A stretch of 46,083 bases of DNA from Psychrobacter sp. 4Bb (GTDB lineage Bacteria > Pseudomonadota > Gammaproteobacteria > Pseudomonadales > Moraxellaceae). How positions within the stretch are numbered: position 1 is the stretch's first letter; the number at the start of each line of letters is the position of its first letter. Of this stretch, positions 1 through 9,500 are shown piece after piece. The translations under genes were made by a program, and so were the position numbers. Where the stretch lies: the NCBI RefSeq assembly GCF_002836735.1, contig NZ_PJAS01000068.1, forward strand, positions 1 through 46,083, given 5' to 3'. A model generated the notes under the pieces. That model worked only from the letters and a program-made list of their open reading frames with translations. It was not told the origin of the DNA and searched no databases.

Positions 1-161
1 ATAATCGAAAAATAATTATCTGAGAATATCAACTCTCACCCTTTCACAGTTATTCCATATTTCCTGCACATCTTCTCGTTATGTCCTCTCTATGATGTCT
101 TTTAAAGCCATGGTCTGCTATCTCGGCAGCTGTGGATTAAAGATACTTAGGAGGCGACCAC

Positions 162-1772
162 ATGCAAAAAACATTATTGACTAAGTTATCCATCATTATA
201 GGACTGTGTATCGTTTTTTCGATTGGTCTCACCATGATTGGCGATATCATATATGAGAGGCAATACTACGCAGAGTCAGTGATAAAAGAAATCAGCGAGC
301 AGCATGTCAATCCACAAGAAATCATTAACCCATTTATCGCCATCCCTACGACAATCACACCTGCATGTCAGTCAGATGCAACAGATACATCAAATATAAA
401 GGGCAAATGCGAACCTTCATACTCGAAAACTGAGACGATATTTGCCACTCAGACGCAAGCTGCACAAACCCTAAAAGTAAACACAGACATTTATAAACGC
501 GGTATCTATAGCGCGACTAGCTATGATGGTCAGCTGACATTCGATCAGAGTTATACGTTTGTAGAGTCTTTAGAAAACTTAGATCAGATTGGAACTACAA
601 TTGACAATGATGCAGATAAGACACAACTAGCCAAAACCATTACCCACTGGAATAAAGCAAAACTTATCATTCCTGTATCTGATTTGCGCGGTGTCGCTAC
701 CCTGCCTACTGTCACAATTAATCAAAAAACGATTGCAGCAAACTATCCGCAGATACCAATGATAGAGAACTTAACCTATGTCGAAGTAGATATTCCTAAA
801 GACGTATTGGAGCAATTAAAAAATCCTACTAGCCAACATAATAAAGATAGCTTGGCTACCACAGGCTCAATAAATAAAAATCTAGATAAATCAGAAGTAA
901 ATAGCCAGTTATCTAATCCTAAAGACAATCAAGCGCTCAATATTGTGATCGACTTGCCATTAGCTGGCATTAGTAATTTAACGACTGTCCCAACTGGGCA
1001 GAACTTTACTCTGTCTATGCACAGTGACTGGCAGACACCAAACTTCATCGGTAAAGCATTACCAAATACCAAGAGCATTACCGCTAAAGGATTCAATGCC
1101 AGTTGGCAAAATCAGTATCTAACCGTCGCCAACAATCAATACCTCTCTCAATGTCTCAGCGCACCTAACCAGCAATGTACTGTCATAAGTGAATCAACGC
1201 TCAATACCGATAGTCATTCGTACAATCCTGATTCGTTTGAGTCATCAAGAGGTTTGACGGCAGACAGTATGGCAGTAGCTGGCAGCAATCAAAGTATTCT
1301 GCTAAACAGCTTTGGCGTTAGTTTTGCGAGCCCTAACGATGTCTATCTACAAACTGAAAGAGCCATGAAGTACGCCTTGCTATTAATTTTGGTATCTTTT
1401 GGCACTTTCTTTTTATTTGAAGTGCTCAAATCAAGTCGTATCCACCCTATTCAGTATCTGCTCGTCGGCTGCGCACTATTTGTCTTTTATGTCTTATTAC
1501 TACCACTTGCAGAACAAATCGCATTTTGGCAAGCCTATATGGTAGCGGCCAGTGCTTGTGTTGGGCTTATTGGCTGGTATAGCTATTATGTATTTGGCGG
1601 TTTAAAACGGGCAGTAATCTTTACCGCGACACTTGCTGGGCTATATGCTGCGTTTTTCGGTATTTTAAGTACAGAAGATCTCAATCTATTACTGGGTGCG
1701 ATATTCTGCTTTGTGATACTTGCCTGCGTGATGGTGATGACTCGCAAACTTGACTGGTATAAAGTGACATAA
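162..1772 (+). CDS. creD: CreD-like inner-membrane protein
   Basis: Resembles the CreD (Cet) inner-membrane family, tied in enterobacteria to the CreBC regulon and envelope integrity; the biochemical role is unknown. Visible architecture: one N-terminal membrane helix (about residues 7-27), a large periplasmic domain (about 30-395), then five or six hydrophobic helices to the C terminus. At 536 residues it is longer than the roughly 450 of E. coli CreD. The extra length appears to be Ser/Asn/Asp-rich loops around residues 225-250 and 345-375. The ATG is preceded by a strong AGGAGG Shine-Dalgarno sequence, which fixes the start. No creB or creC lies beside it, though the gene is close to the window edge. 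Family call is good; the symbol is by similarity only. Confidence 0.8.
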   Translation: MQKTLLTKLSIIIGLCIVFSIGLTMIGDIIYERQYYAESVIKEISEQHVNPQEIINPFIAIPTTITPACQSDATDTSNIKGKCEPSYSKTETIFATQTQAAQTLKVNTDIYKRGIYSATSYDGQLTFDQSYTFVESLENLDQIGTTIDNDADKTQLAKTITHWNKAKLIIPVSDLRGVATLPTVTINQKTIAANYPQIPMIENLTYVEVDIPKDVLEQLKNPTSQHNKDSLATTGSINKNLDKSEVNSQLSNPKDNQALNIVIDLPLAGISNLTTVPTGQNFTLSMHSDWQTPNFIGKALPNTKSITAKGFNASWQNQYLTVANNQYLSQCLSAPNQQCTVISESTLNTDSHSYNPDSFESSRGLTADSMAVAGSNQSILLNSFGVSFASPNDVYLQTERAMKYALLLILVSFGTFFLFEVLKSSRIHPIQYLLVGCALFVFYVLLLPLAEQIAFWQAYMVAASACVGLIGWYSYYVFGGLKRAVIFTATLAGLYAAFFGILSTEDLNLLLGAIFCFVILACVMVMTRKLDWYKVT

Positions 1773-1855
1773 ATGATGAGAGCCATGCGCTGTATAAAGC
1801 AAGTCAGACAAACTGTCAGTAAATGAGAGGTTTTTATCTGATAATTTGAAAAAAA

Positions 1856-1894
1856 TTGGCTGCCTTAGCTTATTAACTGAGCTAAGGCAGCCAA
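1856..1894 (-). terminator. Terminator of the DUF421 gene
   Basis: A perfect 15-bp stem (1856-1870 with 1880-1894, 9-nt loop) is followed on the minus strand by a run of seven T. It lies between the convergent creD-like and DUF421 genes. The plus-strand side lacks a clear T-tract, so it mainly serves the minus-strand gene. Confidence 0.85.
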
Positions 1895-1903
1895 GTAGTA
1901 ATA

Positions 1904-2587
1904 TTATTTGACGATATGATTGTTTAACGCCTTAGCCCAGTTATTGCAATTATCCTCACAGCGTGGGCAACAATGATTGGGGTCAGAGATTTCATCGACG
2001 TAACCGCAATACATACAAGCATAATAAACCCCTGCTTCTACTTGCTCGACCGGTCGGTATTGCTTAGGGAAAAGCGGCATACCGTAATCTGTCTTTTCAG
2101 AGGTATGCAATAAAATACTAAAATTGCCATCAGTCTCGAGCAAACCAGTACGCACTTGACCTAAATGCTCAACCCCTTGTTGGCGCATTTCAGCAAAAAA
2201 CTCATCATGTGACATTTCACCTTTTTTGATTTTATCAAGCACCAGCATGCCATCTTCTACAATATAAAGTGACTTGCCTTCTAACAGGTCTTCAAAAGGC
2301 TGAAATTTCATCATCGCCCAAGTACAAAGCCTATAGAGCGAAATGACGGTACCCATGATTAATACCGCTTGAATGATGGGCAGGTCTTCGGTGAACATGG
2401 GATCACCTGCGATAGAGCCTAACGATAAAATGATGGTTAACTCAAAAATAGAAAGCTGACGAACGCCGCGCTTACCAGTGAATCGCAAAAATGTGATAAT
2501 TAATACAAACATTACAGTGACACGTATTAAAATTTCTACGGCAAACCACCAAGTTGTGTCATAAATAAAAATACTTGCCCAATTCAT
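1904..2587 (-). CDS. DUF421 (YetF/YcaP-like) membrane protein with C-terminal zinc ribbon
   Basis: DUF421 family membrane protein. It has three N-terminal hydrophobic helices (about residues 15-35, 48-62, 70-90) followed by the cytosolic DUF421 domain (about 95-165, including the LLEGKSLYIVEDG stretch). The function of the family is not established; Bacillus relatives are linked to spore or envelope properties. Unusual here is the C-terminal tail with Cys191, Cys194, Cys206/207, Cys210 and Cys214 in CxxC spacing, which reads as a zinc-ribbon or rubredoxin-like knuckle. The start has an AGGAAAG ribosome-binding site. It is a single-gene unit with its own terminator. Confidence 0.8.
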   Translation of the reverse strand: MNWASIFIYDTTWWFAVEILIRVTVMFVLIITFLRFTGKRGVRQLSIFELTIILSLGSIAGDPMFTEDLPIIQAVLIMGTVISLYRLCTWAMMKFQPFEDLLEGKSLYIVEDGMLVLDKIKKGEMSHDEFFAEMRQQGVEHLGQVRTGLLETDGNFSILLHTSEKTDYGMPLFPKQYRPVEQVEAGVYYACMYCGYVDEISDPNHCCPRCEDNCNNWAKALNNHIVK

Positions 2588-2907
2588 ACTATCTTTCCTA
2601 TTTATTTATCTAATTATTGTGTTTCATGAGTGTTGTTCTAATAGTTCATTTGACGCGAAGCACATCATCCCTATTTTTAGACCTTATCGTCAATACAACT
2701 ATCGTTATTCTGATTTAAAAGAGACTTTTTGCCATAAGTACGACAAAATATCCTGTCTTGTGAAACGGCTATAGATTAGATTAATCAGTTATAAATCTAT
2801 TATCTTTGCTAAGAATAAACGTTCGTTATAACAGCGTATCTTAAGACCTAAAACTAAAATCCTATGTTTGCCTGTTTTGTGCCATTTATTCATTGTAGGA
2901 ATTACTT
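2588..2907. other. Intergenic region with two divergent promoters expected
   Basis: A 320-bp AT-rich spacer between the divergent DUF421 and EamA genes. It must carry both promoters. I see no reading frame with a ribosome-binding site, no strong hairpin and no repeat in it. Confidence 0.5.
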
Positions 2908-3825
2908 TTGAAAGCCACGATTTATACTATTATTGCGTTAATCGCCTTTGCTGCAAATTCTCTGTTTTGCCGAATGGCATTGGCGGAAGGCTACATCGAT
3001 GCTTGGAGCTTTACCATCATCAGGCTAGTGAGTGCGACGGCCTGTCTAGGTATTATCATGGCTATACATGCTTACAGACTGCGACGCCAAACGTCTAATC
3101 ATGACGAATCTACTGTCCACGCTATATTAAATGACAAAGGCAGTTGGTTAAGTAGTCTCAGCTTGGTGATTTATGCGCTGTGCTTTTCAATTGCGTATGT
3201 AGAGCTGGATACTGGCACTGGGGCATTGATTTTGTTTTCAGCGGTTCAGCTGACGATGATTGGCTGGGGTATCTATAAAAAAGAACAGCTCAGCGCGCTA
3301 CAATGGTTAGCGTTTGTCGTTGCAGTGGCGGGGTTTGTATATCTGATGTTGCCATCCGCTGCCATACCGTCACCATTGGCTGCAGCGTTAATGGCTATGA
3401 GCGGCATAGCTTGGGGAGTATATAGTATACGCGGCAAATCATGTGTCTCACCGCTGCGAGCGACAGGGTTTAATTTTGTGCGTAGTTTAGTCGCTGTGCC
3501 TATACTACTACTGGTAGGTATGACGTATCTAGATGACTTAGGTTTGAAAAATATCAATTTGGATGGTATTACCATTGAAGGTGTACTACTCGCCTGTGCA
3601 TCCGGAGCGATCGCCTCAGGGTTGGGCTATAGTATCTGGTATACAGCGATGCCACTATTGAAAAACACACAAGCCGCTATCGTTCAGCTATGTGTCCCTG
3701 TGATTGCTGCGTTGCTAGGTGTGATATTTTTATCTGAGCAGTTAACTATGCCCTTTATTATCGCAAGTACGGTCATTTTGGGCGCGGTCTTGGTGTTTAC
3801 CTTAAATAAAAAAGTACCGGTATAA
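2908..3825 (+). CDS. EamA/DMT-family transporter
   Basis: Drug/metabolite transporter superfamily, EamA type: about ten short hydrophobic helices in two related halves (about residues 5-150 and 155-302). The second half contains the typical pattern of SGAIASGLGYSIWYTA and a QLCVPVIAALLGVIFLSEQL segment. Such proteins export or exchange small metabolites or amino acids; the substrate cannot be told. The start is TTG, chosen because AGGA lies 7 nt upstream and no in-frame ATG fits the first helix. An overlapping frame from 2868 is a shadow. It shares a bidirectional terminator with the convergent ohr gene. Confidence 0.85.
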   Translation: MKATIYTIIALIAFAANSLFCRMALAEGYIDAWSFTIIRLVSATACLGIIMAIHAYRLRRQTSNHDESTVHAILNDKGSWLSSLSLVIYALCFSIAYVELDTGTGALILFSAVQLTMIGWGIYKKEQLSALQWLAFVVAVAGFVYLMLPSAAIPSPLAAALMAMSGIAWGVYSIRGKSCVSPLRATGFNFVRSLVAVPILLLVGMTYLDDLGLKNINLDGITIEGVLLACASGAIASGLGYSIWYTAMPLLKNTQAAIVQLCVPVIAALLGVIFLSEQLTMPFIIASTVILGAVLVFTLNKKVPV

Positions 3826-3900
3826 AATAATGCTATTAACAACCTATCATTAGCTAAACTGCTCAGAAAAAGTTCCAGCTTATGATTCTACCAGACAACA

Positions 3901-3936
3901 TAAAACGCCCCGACTCTTATAAATCGAGGCGTTTTA
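3901..3936. terminator. Bidirectional terminator between EamA gene and ohr
   Basis: A 13-bp stem with one mismatch (3901-3913 with 3924-3936) and a 10-nt loop. A/T-rich arms (AAAACGCC and GGCGTTTT) lie between two convergent genes, so it can stop transcription from both sides. Confidence 0.85.
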
Positions 3937-3996
3937 TATTCGAGTTATTATTTTAATATTGCTAGTCTACGGTCAACAGTCGTTGAACAACAGCAT

Positions 3997-4410
3997 TTAA
4001 GCAACAGTAACTTCTAGACGAGTATCGACATTGCCGCGAGTAGCATTAGAATACGGGCACACCTGATGCGTAGCTTCGATCAACTGCTGCGCCTGCGCTT
4101 CATCAATACCTGATACTTCTACAGACAGCTCTATCTCTAGGTTGTAGCTACCGTCAGCTTTCATACCGATACCTACTTGCGCAGAGGTTTTTGAAGCGGT
4201 AACAGGCAATTTCATGTGCTGTGCTGTCATGCTCAAAGCGCTATCAAAACAAGCCGCGTAACCCATGGCAAAAAGCTGTTCTGGGTTCACGCCTTCTTTA
4301 TCTTGCTCTTGAAAAGATACCAAGTCAAATCCTAACGACCCATCGTCTAATCCAGTATGGCCAGAACGTCCACCAGTAGCGGTTGCGCGTGTTTTATAAA
4401 ATATTTTCAT
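3997..4410 (-). CDS. ohr: Ohr/OsmC-family organic hydroperoxide reductase
   Basis: Thiol peroxidase that reduces organic hydroperoxides in the cytosol, in the family using lipoylated partners for recycling. The two reactive cysteines are present: Cys54 in YAACFDSAL (peroxidatic) and Cys118 in VCPYSNATRGN (resolving). The family Arg (GGRSGHT, about 15) and Glu (PEQLFAMGY, about 44) that shape the active site are also there. The length of 137 residues is typical for Ohr, and the RSGH/VCPYSNATRGN motifs separate it from OsmC. It is divergent from an AraC-type regulator rather than from a MarR-type OhrR. Confidence 0.93.
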   Translation of the reverse strand: MKIFYKTRATATGGRSGHTGLDDGSLGFDLVSFQEQDKEGVNPEQLFAMGYAACFDSALSMTAQHMKLPVTASKTSAQVGIGMKADGSYNLEIELSVEVSGIDEAQAQQLIEATHQVCPYSNATRGNVDTRLEVTVA

Positions 4411-4576
4411 GAGTAATTATTCCTTGTTTCATATTATTAGAGGTCGTACTTACGCTGTTGCGATGAAATTATTATAGATTCCTCTGCACTTATACGTTAG
4501 AACAAACCTCTATAACTCTTGCCTAATCCTACAAATATTTATACTATCAGGCAATCCTATAAAATAAGCACTCGTG
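4411..4576. promoter_or_regulatory. ohr / araC-type regulator intergenic region with direct repeats
   Basis: The divergent spacer contains two related direct-repeat boxes. AATCCTACAAAT (4525-4536) and AATCCTATAAAAT (4553-4565) start 28 bp apart. The second box lies just before the regulator start codon. Direct repeats are typical operator half-sites for AraC-family proteins, but binding by this regulator is an inference. Confidence 0.35.
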
Positions 4577-5428
4577 ATGAATCAAACGACTATTGCCCAA
4601 CTTCTTACCGTACTACCTAGAAATAAAACCATTGAATCTGCCGTTTCAGGTTTGTTCTTTTACTGCGCGGACAAACCAAGCAAAGCCGTAAGCTATATTC
4701 AAGAGCCAAGTATTTGTATTGTATTGCAGGGAGAACGCGAGATTTATTTGGGTGCTGACTGTCAAAGGTTTGACAATAGTAACTTGATGTTCTGTCCAGT
4801 TAATATACCGCTAAGTATGCATATTAAACATGCTTCGATAAAAAACCCTGTCATTGTTTTATCAATGAAATTAGATTTAGCCATGATTAGAGATGTATTA
4901 GCGCAGCTACCGACCACACAACCAATGGCAGGCAGCCATTTAGGGATAAAGTGGCACCTAGATGACACCATAATGGACGCGTTTGAGCGATTGATACGCT
5001 TGCTTAATTATCCAAACGATATTGATTTTCTGTCTTCTCTAATTCAACAAGAAATATACTATCGCCTACTCTTGGCTGAGCAAGGCAACAAACTTAAACA
5101 ATTGGTCGTTATCGGTAGCCATACACGCCGCATTGCCCAAGCGACTGACTGGATAAAGGCACATCTAGATGAACCTATCATGGTTGAGAGCTTGGCTAGT
5201 AGATGCGGCATGAGTGTCTCAGGGTTTCATCAGCACTTTAAAGAAATAACCCAGCTGAGTCCACTACAGTATCAGAAAAACTTACGTTTAATGGAAGCTA
5301 GGCGCTTAATTAAGATGCATGGTACGCAAATATCACAAATAGCGATGCAAGTAGGCTACGAAAGCCCTAGCCAGTTTAGCCGAGAATATAAGCGATTTTT
5401 TGGTCTAAGCCCAAGTAACGAGTTGTAG
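4577..5428 (+). CDS. AraC-family transcriptional regulator (AraC_N type)
   Basis: DNA-binding regulator with an N-terminal cupin-like AraC_N domain (about residues 10-160, including CIVLQGEREIYLG and SMHIKHASIKNPVIVL). The C-terminal AraC domain (about 185-283) has two helix-turn-helix units: ESLASRCGMSVSGFHQHFK and ISQIAMQVGYESPSQFSREY. The second ends in the family signature FGLSPSN. A GTG at 4574 immediately precedes the ATG at 4577; I use the ATG. Divergent from ohr with a 163-bp spacer, so it may control ohr or itself. The ligand is unknown; related regulators commonly sit beside aldehyde or hydroperoxide detoxification genes. Confidence 0.9.
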   Translation: MNQTTIAQLLTVLPRNKTIESAVSGLFFYCADKPSKAVSYIQEPSICIVLQGEREIYLGADCQRFDNSNLMFCPVNIPLSMHIKHASIKNPVIVLSMKLDLAMIRDVLAQLPTTQPMAGSHLGIKWHLDDTIMDAFERLIRLLNYPNDIDFLSSLIQQEIYYRLLLAEQGNKLKQLVVIGSHTRRIAQATDWIKAHLDEPIMVESLASRCGMSVSGFHQHFKEITQLSPLQYQKNLRLMEARRLIKMHGTQISQIAMQVGYESPSQFSREYKRFFGLSPSNEL

Positions 5429-5459
5429 TTATAATTTTATTTTTTAATAAAAAAAATTT

Positions 5460-5480
5460 TTTGCTTAGGCTATTTACTAT
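5460..5480. repeat. 21-bp dispersed repeat, copy 1
   Basis: Matches 10834-10854 with a single mismatch (core TTTGCTTAGGCTATTTA). It lies in the AT-rich spacer after the AraC-type regulator. Significance unknown. Confidence 0.45.
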
Positions 5481-5690
5481 TATATTTACGAAAGCATTCC
5501 TTAAAAAATATCATTTTTAAGTTGAATAATTTGCGGAGTATTTTAAATAAATAGAAAAATTGGTTGACGTGACTATATATTCGTATTATAACATATTATT
5601 TATATTTAAAATAATGAATGTATAGGAGCAGCTTTACTCTGCGTACGATCGATGTAAAGCAATCAATAGAAAGCTTAGGGAGGAGATAAC

Positions 5691-6020
5691 ATGATTCGTT
5701 TAAGCTACACTCTCAAATGCTGGGCACTTGGCATTACTTTTTTTACAGTGTTCTACTTTATGGTAGTCATGAGTGACCCTGGATTTAGTAAGTACATTTA
5801 TATGTTAGCTTTTAGCACCTTGCTATTCCCTATTGCTAAGCGTGCAGTCGATGTCATGACCGATTTTTTCGCACCAGATATTGAATTGTTCAATGGATTG
5901 CTACCATCACTTTTAATCAATATTGTGATTTGGATGCTTACTCCATTTATCGTCGCATTAACCGTGATTGCCTATGTACTTTATAGCATGGGTGTACTGA
6001 CAGAAAAGATTAGCCATTAG
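5691..6020 (+). CDS. Small membrane protein of unknown function
   Basis: A 109-residue protein that I do not recognise. Three hydrophobic segments are visible (about residues 10-28, 34-50 and 72-99), with a charged stretch between the second and third (KRAVDVMTDFFAPDIELF). It has a very good ribosome-binding site (AGGGAGGAGA, 7-8 nt before the ATG), supporting a real gene. The upstream 260 bp are strongly AT-rich. No partner gene is evident: the next gene is convergent. Immunity-like or envelope roles are possible, but nothing in the sequence decides. Confidence 0.7.
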   Translation: MIRLSYTLKCWALGITFFTVFYFMVVMSDPGFSKYIYMLAFSTLLFPIAKRAVDVMTDFFAPDIELFNGLLPSLLINIVIWMLTPFIVALTVIAYVLYSMGVLTEKISH

Positions 6021-6027
6021 ATATTAT

Positions 6028-6077
6028 ACAAATAGAAAGGCTAGATTAGTGCTTGCTAACTTAAACTTTCTATTTGT
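6028..6077. repeat. 12-bp inverted repeat, possible terminator
   Basis: Arms 6028-6039 and 6066-6077 are perfect inverted copies (ACAAATAGAAAG and complement) around a 26-nt loop that itself contains a small TTAG/CTAA hairpin. It lies between two convergent small genes and could act as a weak terminator; there is no clean T-tract. Confidence 0.4.
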
Positions 6078-6118
6078 GCATTAAAGTTCTAAACAAATAC
6101 CTGATAAGATCTTTTATA

Positions 6119-6559
6119 TCACGTCTCAATCCGCTCACTATATGTAATATGGATTTTTAAATGCTTACTTACTAACTTCATTTCCTCATATATTTCCCGT
6201 GTATGAGACTTTCTCTGTAATGTGTCTGAAGAATTTTTTATAACGAGATAAGAAATCAAATTCAAACTACGGCAACCTTCAATAAGATTTGATTCGCTTG
6301 GCATTCTCAATATTTTTGCAAAAACACTATAAAGTAAAATAGCTTGTTTCTTTGCCAAAATCATTGAAGATAATCTTATAACTTCATTTTGTACATCCTT
6401 ATTGACATTATCATTTATAAAGCCCGATTGTTCTCGAAGAAATAGAGATGAAACTTCTCCAAGTGTTTCTTTTAACCCTACTATGGGTTCTAAAATCAAC
6501 TTTAAAATAAACTGACCTATGACAAAAATTGTGACACCTGCAATTATAGTTAGAAACAT
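6119..6559 (-). CDS. Hypothetical protein with single N-terminal membrane helix
   Basis: 146 residues from the ATG at 6559, preferred over an upstream in-frame ATG at 6595 because GTGAGG lies 8 nt before it. One hydrophobic helix (about residues 2-22) is followed by the motif LKLILEPIVGLKETLGEV and a helical, charged cytosolic part. From memory this layout (a membrane helix ending in an LxLEPI..L pattern) recurs in uncharacterised proteins of accessory regions, but I cannot name a family. Codon use looks more AT-rich than in the adjoining hrpA. It lies 40 nt downstream of hrpA on the same strand and could be co-transcribed. Confidence 0.65.
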   Translation of the reverse strand: MFLTIIAGVTIFVIGQFILKLILEPIVGLKETLGEVSSLFLREQSGFINDNVNKDVQNEVIRLSSMILAKKQAILLYSVFAKILRMPSESNLIEGCRSLNLISYLVIKNSSDTLQRKSHTREIYEEMKLVSKHLKIHITYSERIET

Positions 6560-6599
6560 TTTATAAACCTCACAATTAAAGAGAATTATATACAACCTT

Positions 6600-9500
6600 C
6601 TAACTCACCTTATCCCACATCTTGCTTAGACGCTTGGGCGATACTGCCATACGAGTTTTCATAGGCTGGGCAAACAGTTGAATACGGTATTCCTCCACCA
6701 TCCAGCGATACTCACTGATGGCTTCTTTGTCCGCACGTCCTGCTAGCCGTTCCATATGCAAGTCAAGAGCATAAACACCATCGAGGTCGGCGTCGAGATT
6801 GTGCTCCAGACGCTCTAGTCGAATCTGTAGCGCTTCAAGATAGCGTGGGTACTGTTGCCAGTGGCTGTAATCCATCCGATAAACAAAATCAGCCAAATGT
6901 AAATCTTCTAACTGATCTTCGATATCATCGATAGACTCACCAAATATTTCACGATCTAACATCAGCAACCCTTGGCGAATACGTTGCCAACGAGTATAGA
7001 CATTCTTAAGCGTTTTGATAACGCTTTGACCAGTTAATAAGAAATTACTCACTACCACTTCGAGAGTCTGAGTATACTCCTCAGAGGTAAACGGTAGCTC
7101 CTCGCTCAATCCGACTGCAATATCATCGGCGCTTTCTGGTAAATTTTCAGAATGATCAAATAAGATATAGTGCTCTTCGAGAGCCGCGTCTAACGCAGCA
7201 TCTATAACGATCGTTTTGAGTTTATCCATATCGCCAAGTGGTGCAAATGCCAGTTTAAATATACTATCGATTTGGCTCGTTAGCTGCTTTTTCTTTGCAC
7301 CAAGTTTGCCTTTGATTAAAGTCAGCACCCCGATACGATGTGCTTGAAGTGCTGCATTGACATCAGTGTATTGATGAATCGATACAGCTTCTCCCGCTTC
7401 ATCAGCGACAAGCGCTGCAAACTGTTTCATCACCACACCTGCACTATGATGGTTTTTGCTAAAAGCAAAATGCTCAGGGAACTCAGTATGCACGCCTTGC
7501 TGCTCATTTACCGCTTGACTGGTTTCAGATGCATGACGAATCTGTAGGGTTTGTAGATCACGGCCTTTTTCGATGATACGGTTTTTCTCATCGACCACGC
7601 AGATTTGTGGCTGCAAATAACGATCAATCGTAGATGGATTGAAGTTCTCTGGCGTCACCGACATGATACCGCGACGATGTAATGCCTGACACAGCTGCTT
7701 CAGTAACCCTTGTCCACCCTTTGGTTGCAACTCATCAAACAAACTGTCTGCAGTATTGGGTATCGGTACGATTTGACGACGTATCTCTTTTGGTAGCGAC
7801 TTGAGCAGCTGCAACACCAATTCATAGCGCCAACCGGGCACACCCCACAGTAGCTCAATCGCGTCGAGCTGCGGTAATGCGGCAAGCGGTACACGTATGG
7901 TCACACCATCATCATCGCTGGCCGGATCAAAGATATAGCGGAGCGGCAGTTTTAAATCGCCCAGCTTCCACACTTCTGGAAAGTCCCCTGTGGTCGGCGC
8001 TTGGCTATTAAGCACATCTTCATCGGTGAAGAATAGATGCTTGGCATCATGCTTTTCGACTTCTGCACGCCAATCCTCAAACGCTTTGCGACTGGCAACG
8101 TGCTCAGGGATTTTCTTATCATAGAACTGATAGAGAGTCTCTTCATCCACCAATAAATCACGGCGACGCAGCTTGTCCTCGATACGCTCAACATGAGCAA
8201 TCTTATCCATGTTATGTTGCAAAAATGGTGCATTGCGACCAAAGTTACCCGTCACCAAGCCATCACGAATAAATATCTCTCGTGACTCGACCAGATTGAC
8301 TTGCTCATAGTTGGTCAGCTGCTTACTAATAATAATCAGTCCAAACAGACTAATCTGTGCGTAGGCTTTGACGCGTCCTGTTTTCTTGGACCAATGTGGT
8401 TCGAAGTAATGATATTTCAGCAAATCACCTGCCGCTGAGATAATCCATTCTGGTTCGATTTTGGCAACAGTACGCATAAAGACTTGTGAAGTCTCCACCA
8501 TTTCAAACGCCATTACCCAAGGTGGTATTTGTTTAAACACCGTACTGGCTGGAAATATCTTGGCCTTTTGCTGACGCGCAGCCAAATACTCACCGCGGCT
8601 TTCAGTCTTATGCGCGATGATAGACAATAAACCCGTCAATAACGCTCTATGCAGATTGGCATATTTGACCGCTTTTAGCTCTTCGTCTTCGATCGCTGTT
8701 GGATCATTAACAGCCATATTTTTATCAAAAGCTTTTGACTCATTGACATTAGTTAACTTCAGTTCAGTGACCATCTGCACCAATTGACGGTGTGTCTGAT
8801 GCCATTCACGTACACGCGGGAAGCTCAGATAGTTTTTCTTAGCAAACTGCTTACGCTGATTGCCAGACAGTTTATTGCCGTCTTCATCTTTTTCAAACAG
8901 CGCCTTCCACAGACTTAAATAAAACAAAAAGTCAGAGTCGTCTTGACGGAAGACCGCATGCTTCTGATCCGCTTGCGTACGTTTATTGGCAGGACGCTCG
9001 CGTGGATCCTGTACAGCAAGCGCTGCCACAACGATTAGCATTTCACGAATACAATCAAAGTCGGAACCAGCCACCAGCATACGTGCCAGCCTTGGATCGA
9101 TTGGCATACGCGCCATTTTCTGACCAGTTGCTGTCAAGCGCAGGTGATCAAGCCCTTTTCTCGCTTTTGGCTTGTTGGTTTTGTCCTGAGCAGCGGTATC
9201 TTTCTTGGAAGTAATAGCGCCCAACTCATTTAGCAATTTATGACCATCAGTGACCAATCGGCTATCAGGCGGCTCAATGAACTCAAAGTCATCCACACTA
9301 CCTAGACGTAGATTGGCCATTTGCAGGATTACTGATGCTAAGTTAGTACGTAAAATCTCAGGCTCAGTAAATTCAGGACGACCACTAAAATCTTCTTCGC
9401 TATAAAGACGAATACAAATACCTGGAGCAACACGGCCACAGCGACCTTTACGCTGATTGGCCGCTGCTTGCGAAATTGCTTCAATCGGTAAACGCTGTAC

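Noticed and set aside
2868..3098. Overlapping 76-residue frame at the start of the EamA gene
   Set aside because: Shadow in another frame; the EamA frame has the membrane pattern and the ribosome-binding site.
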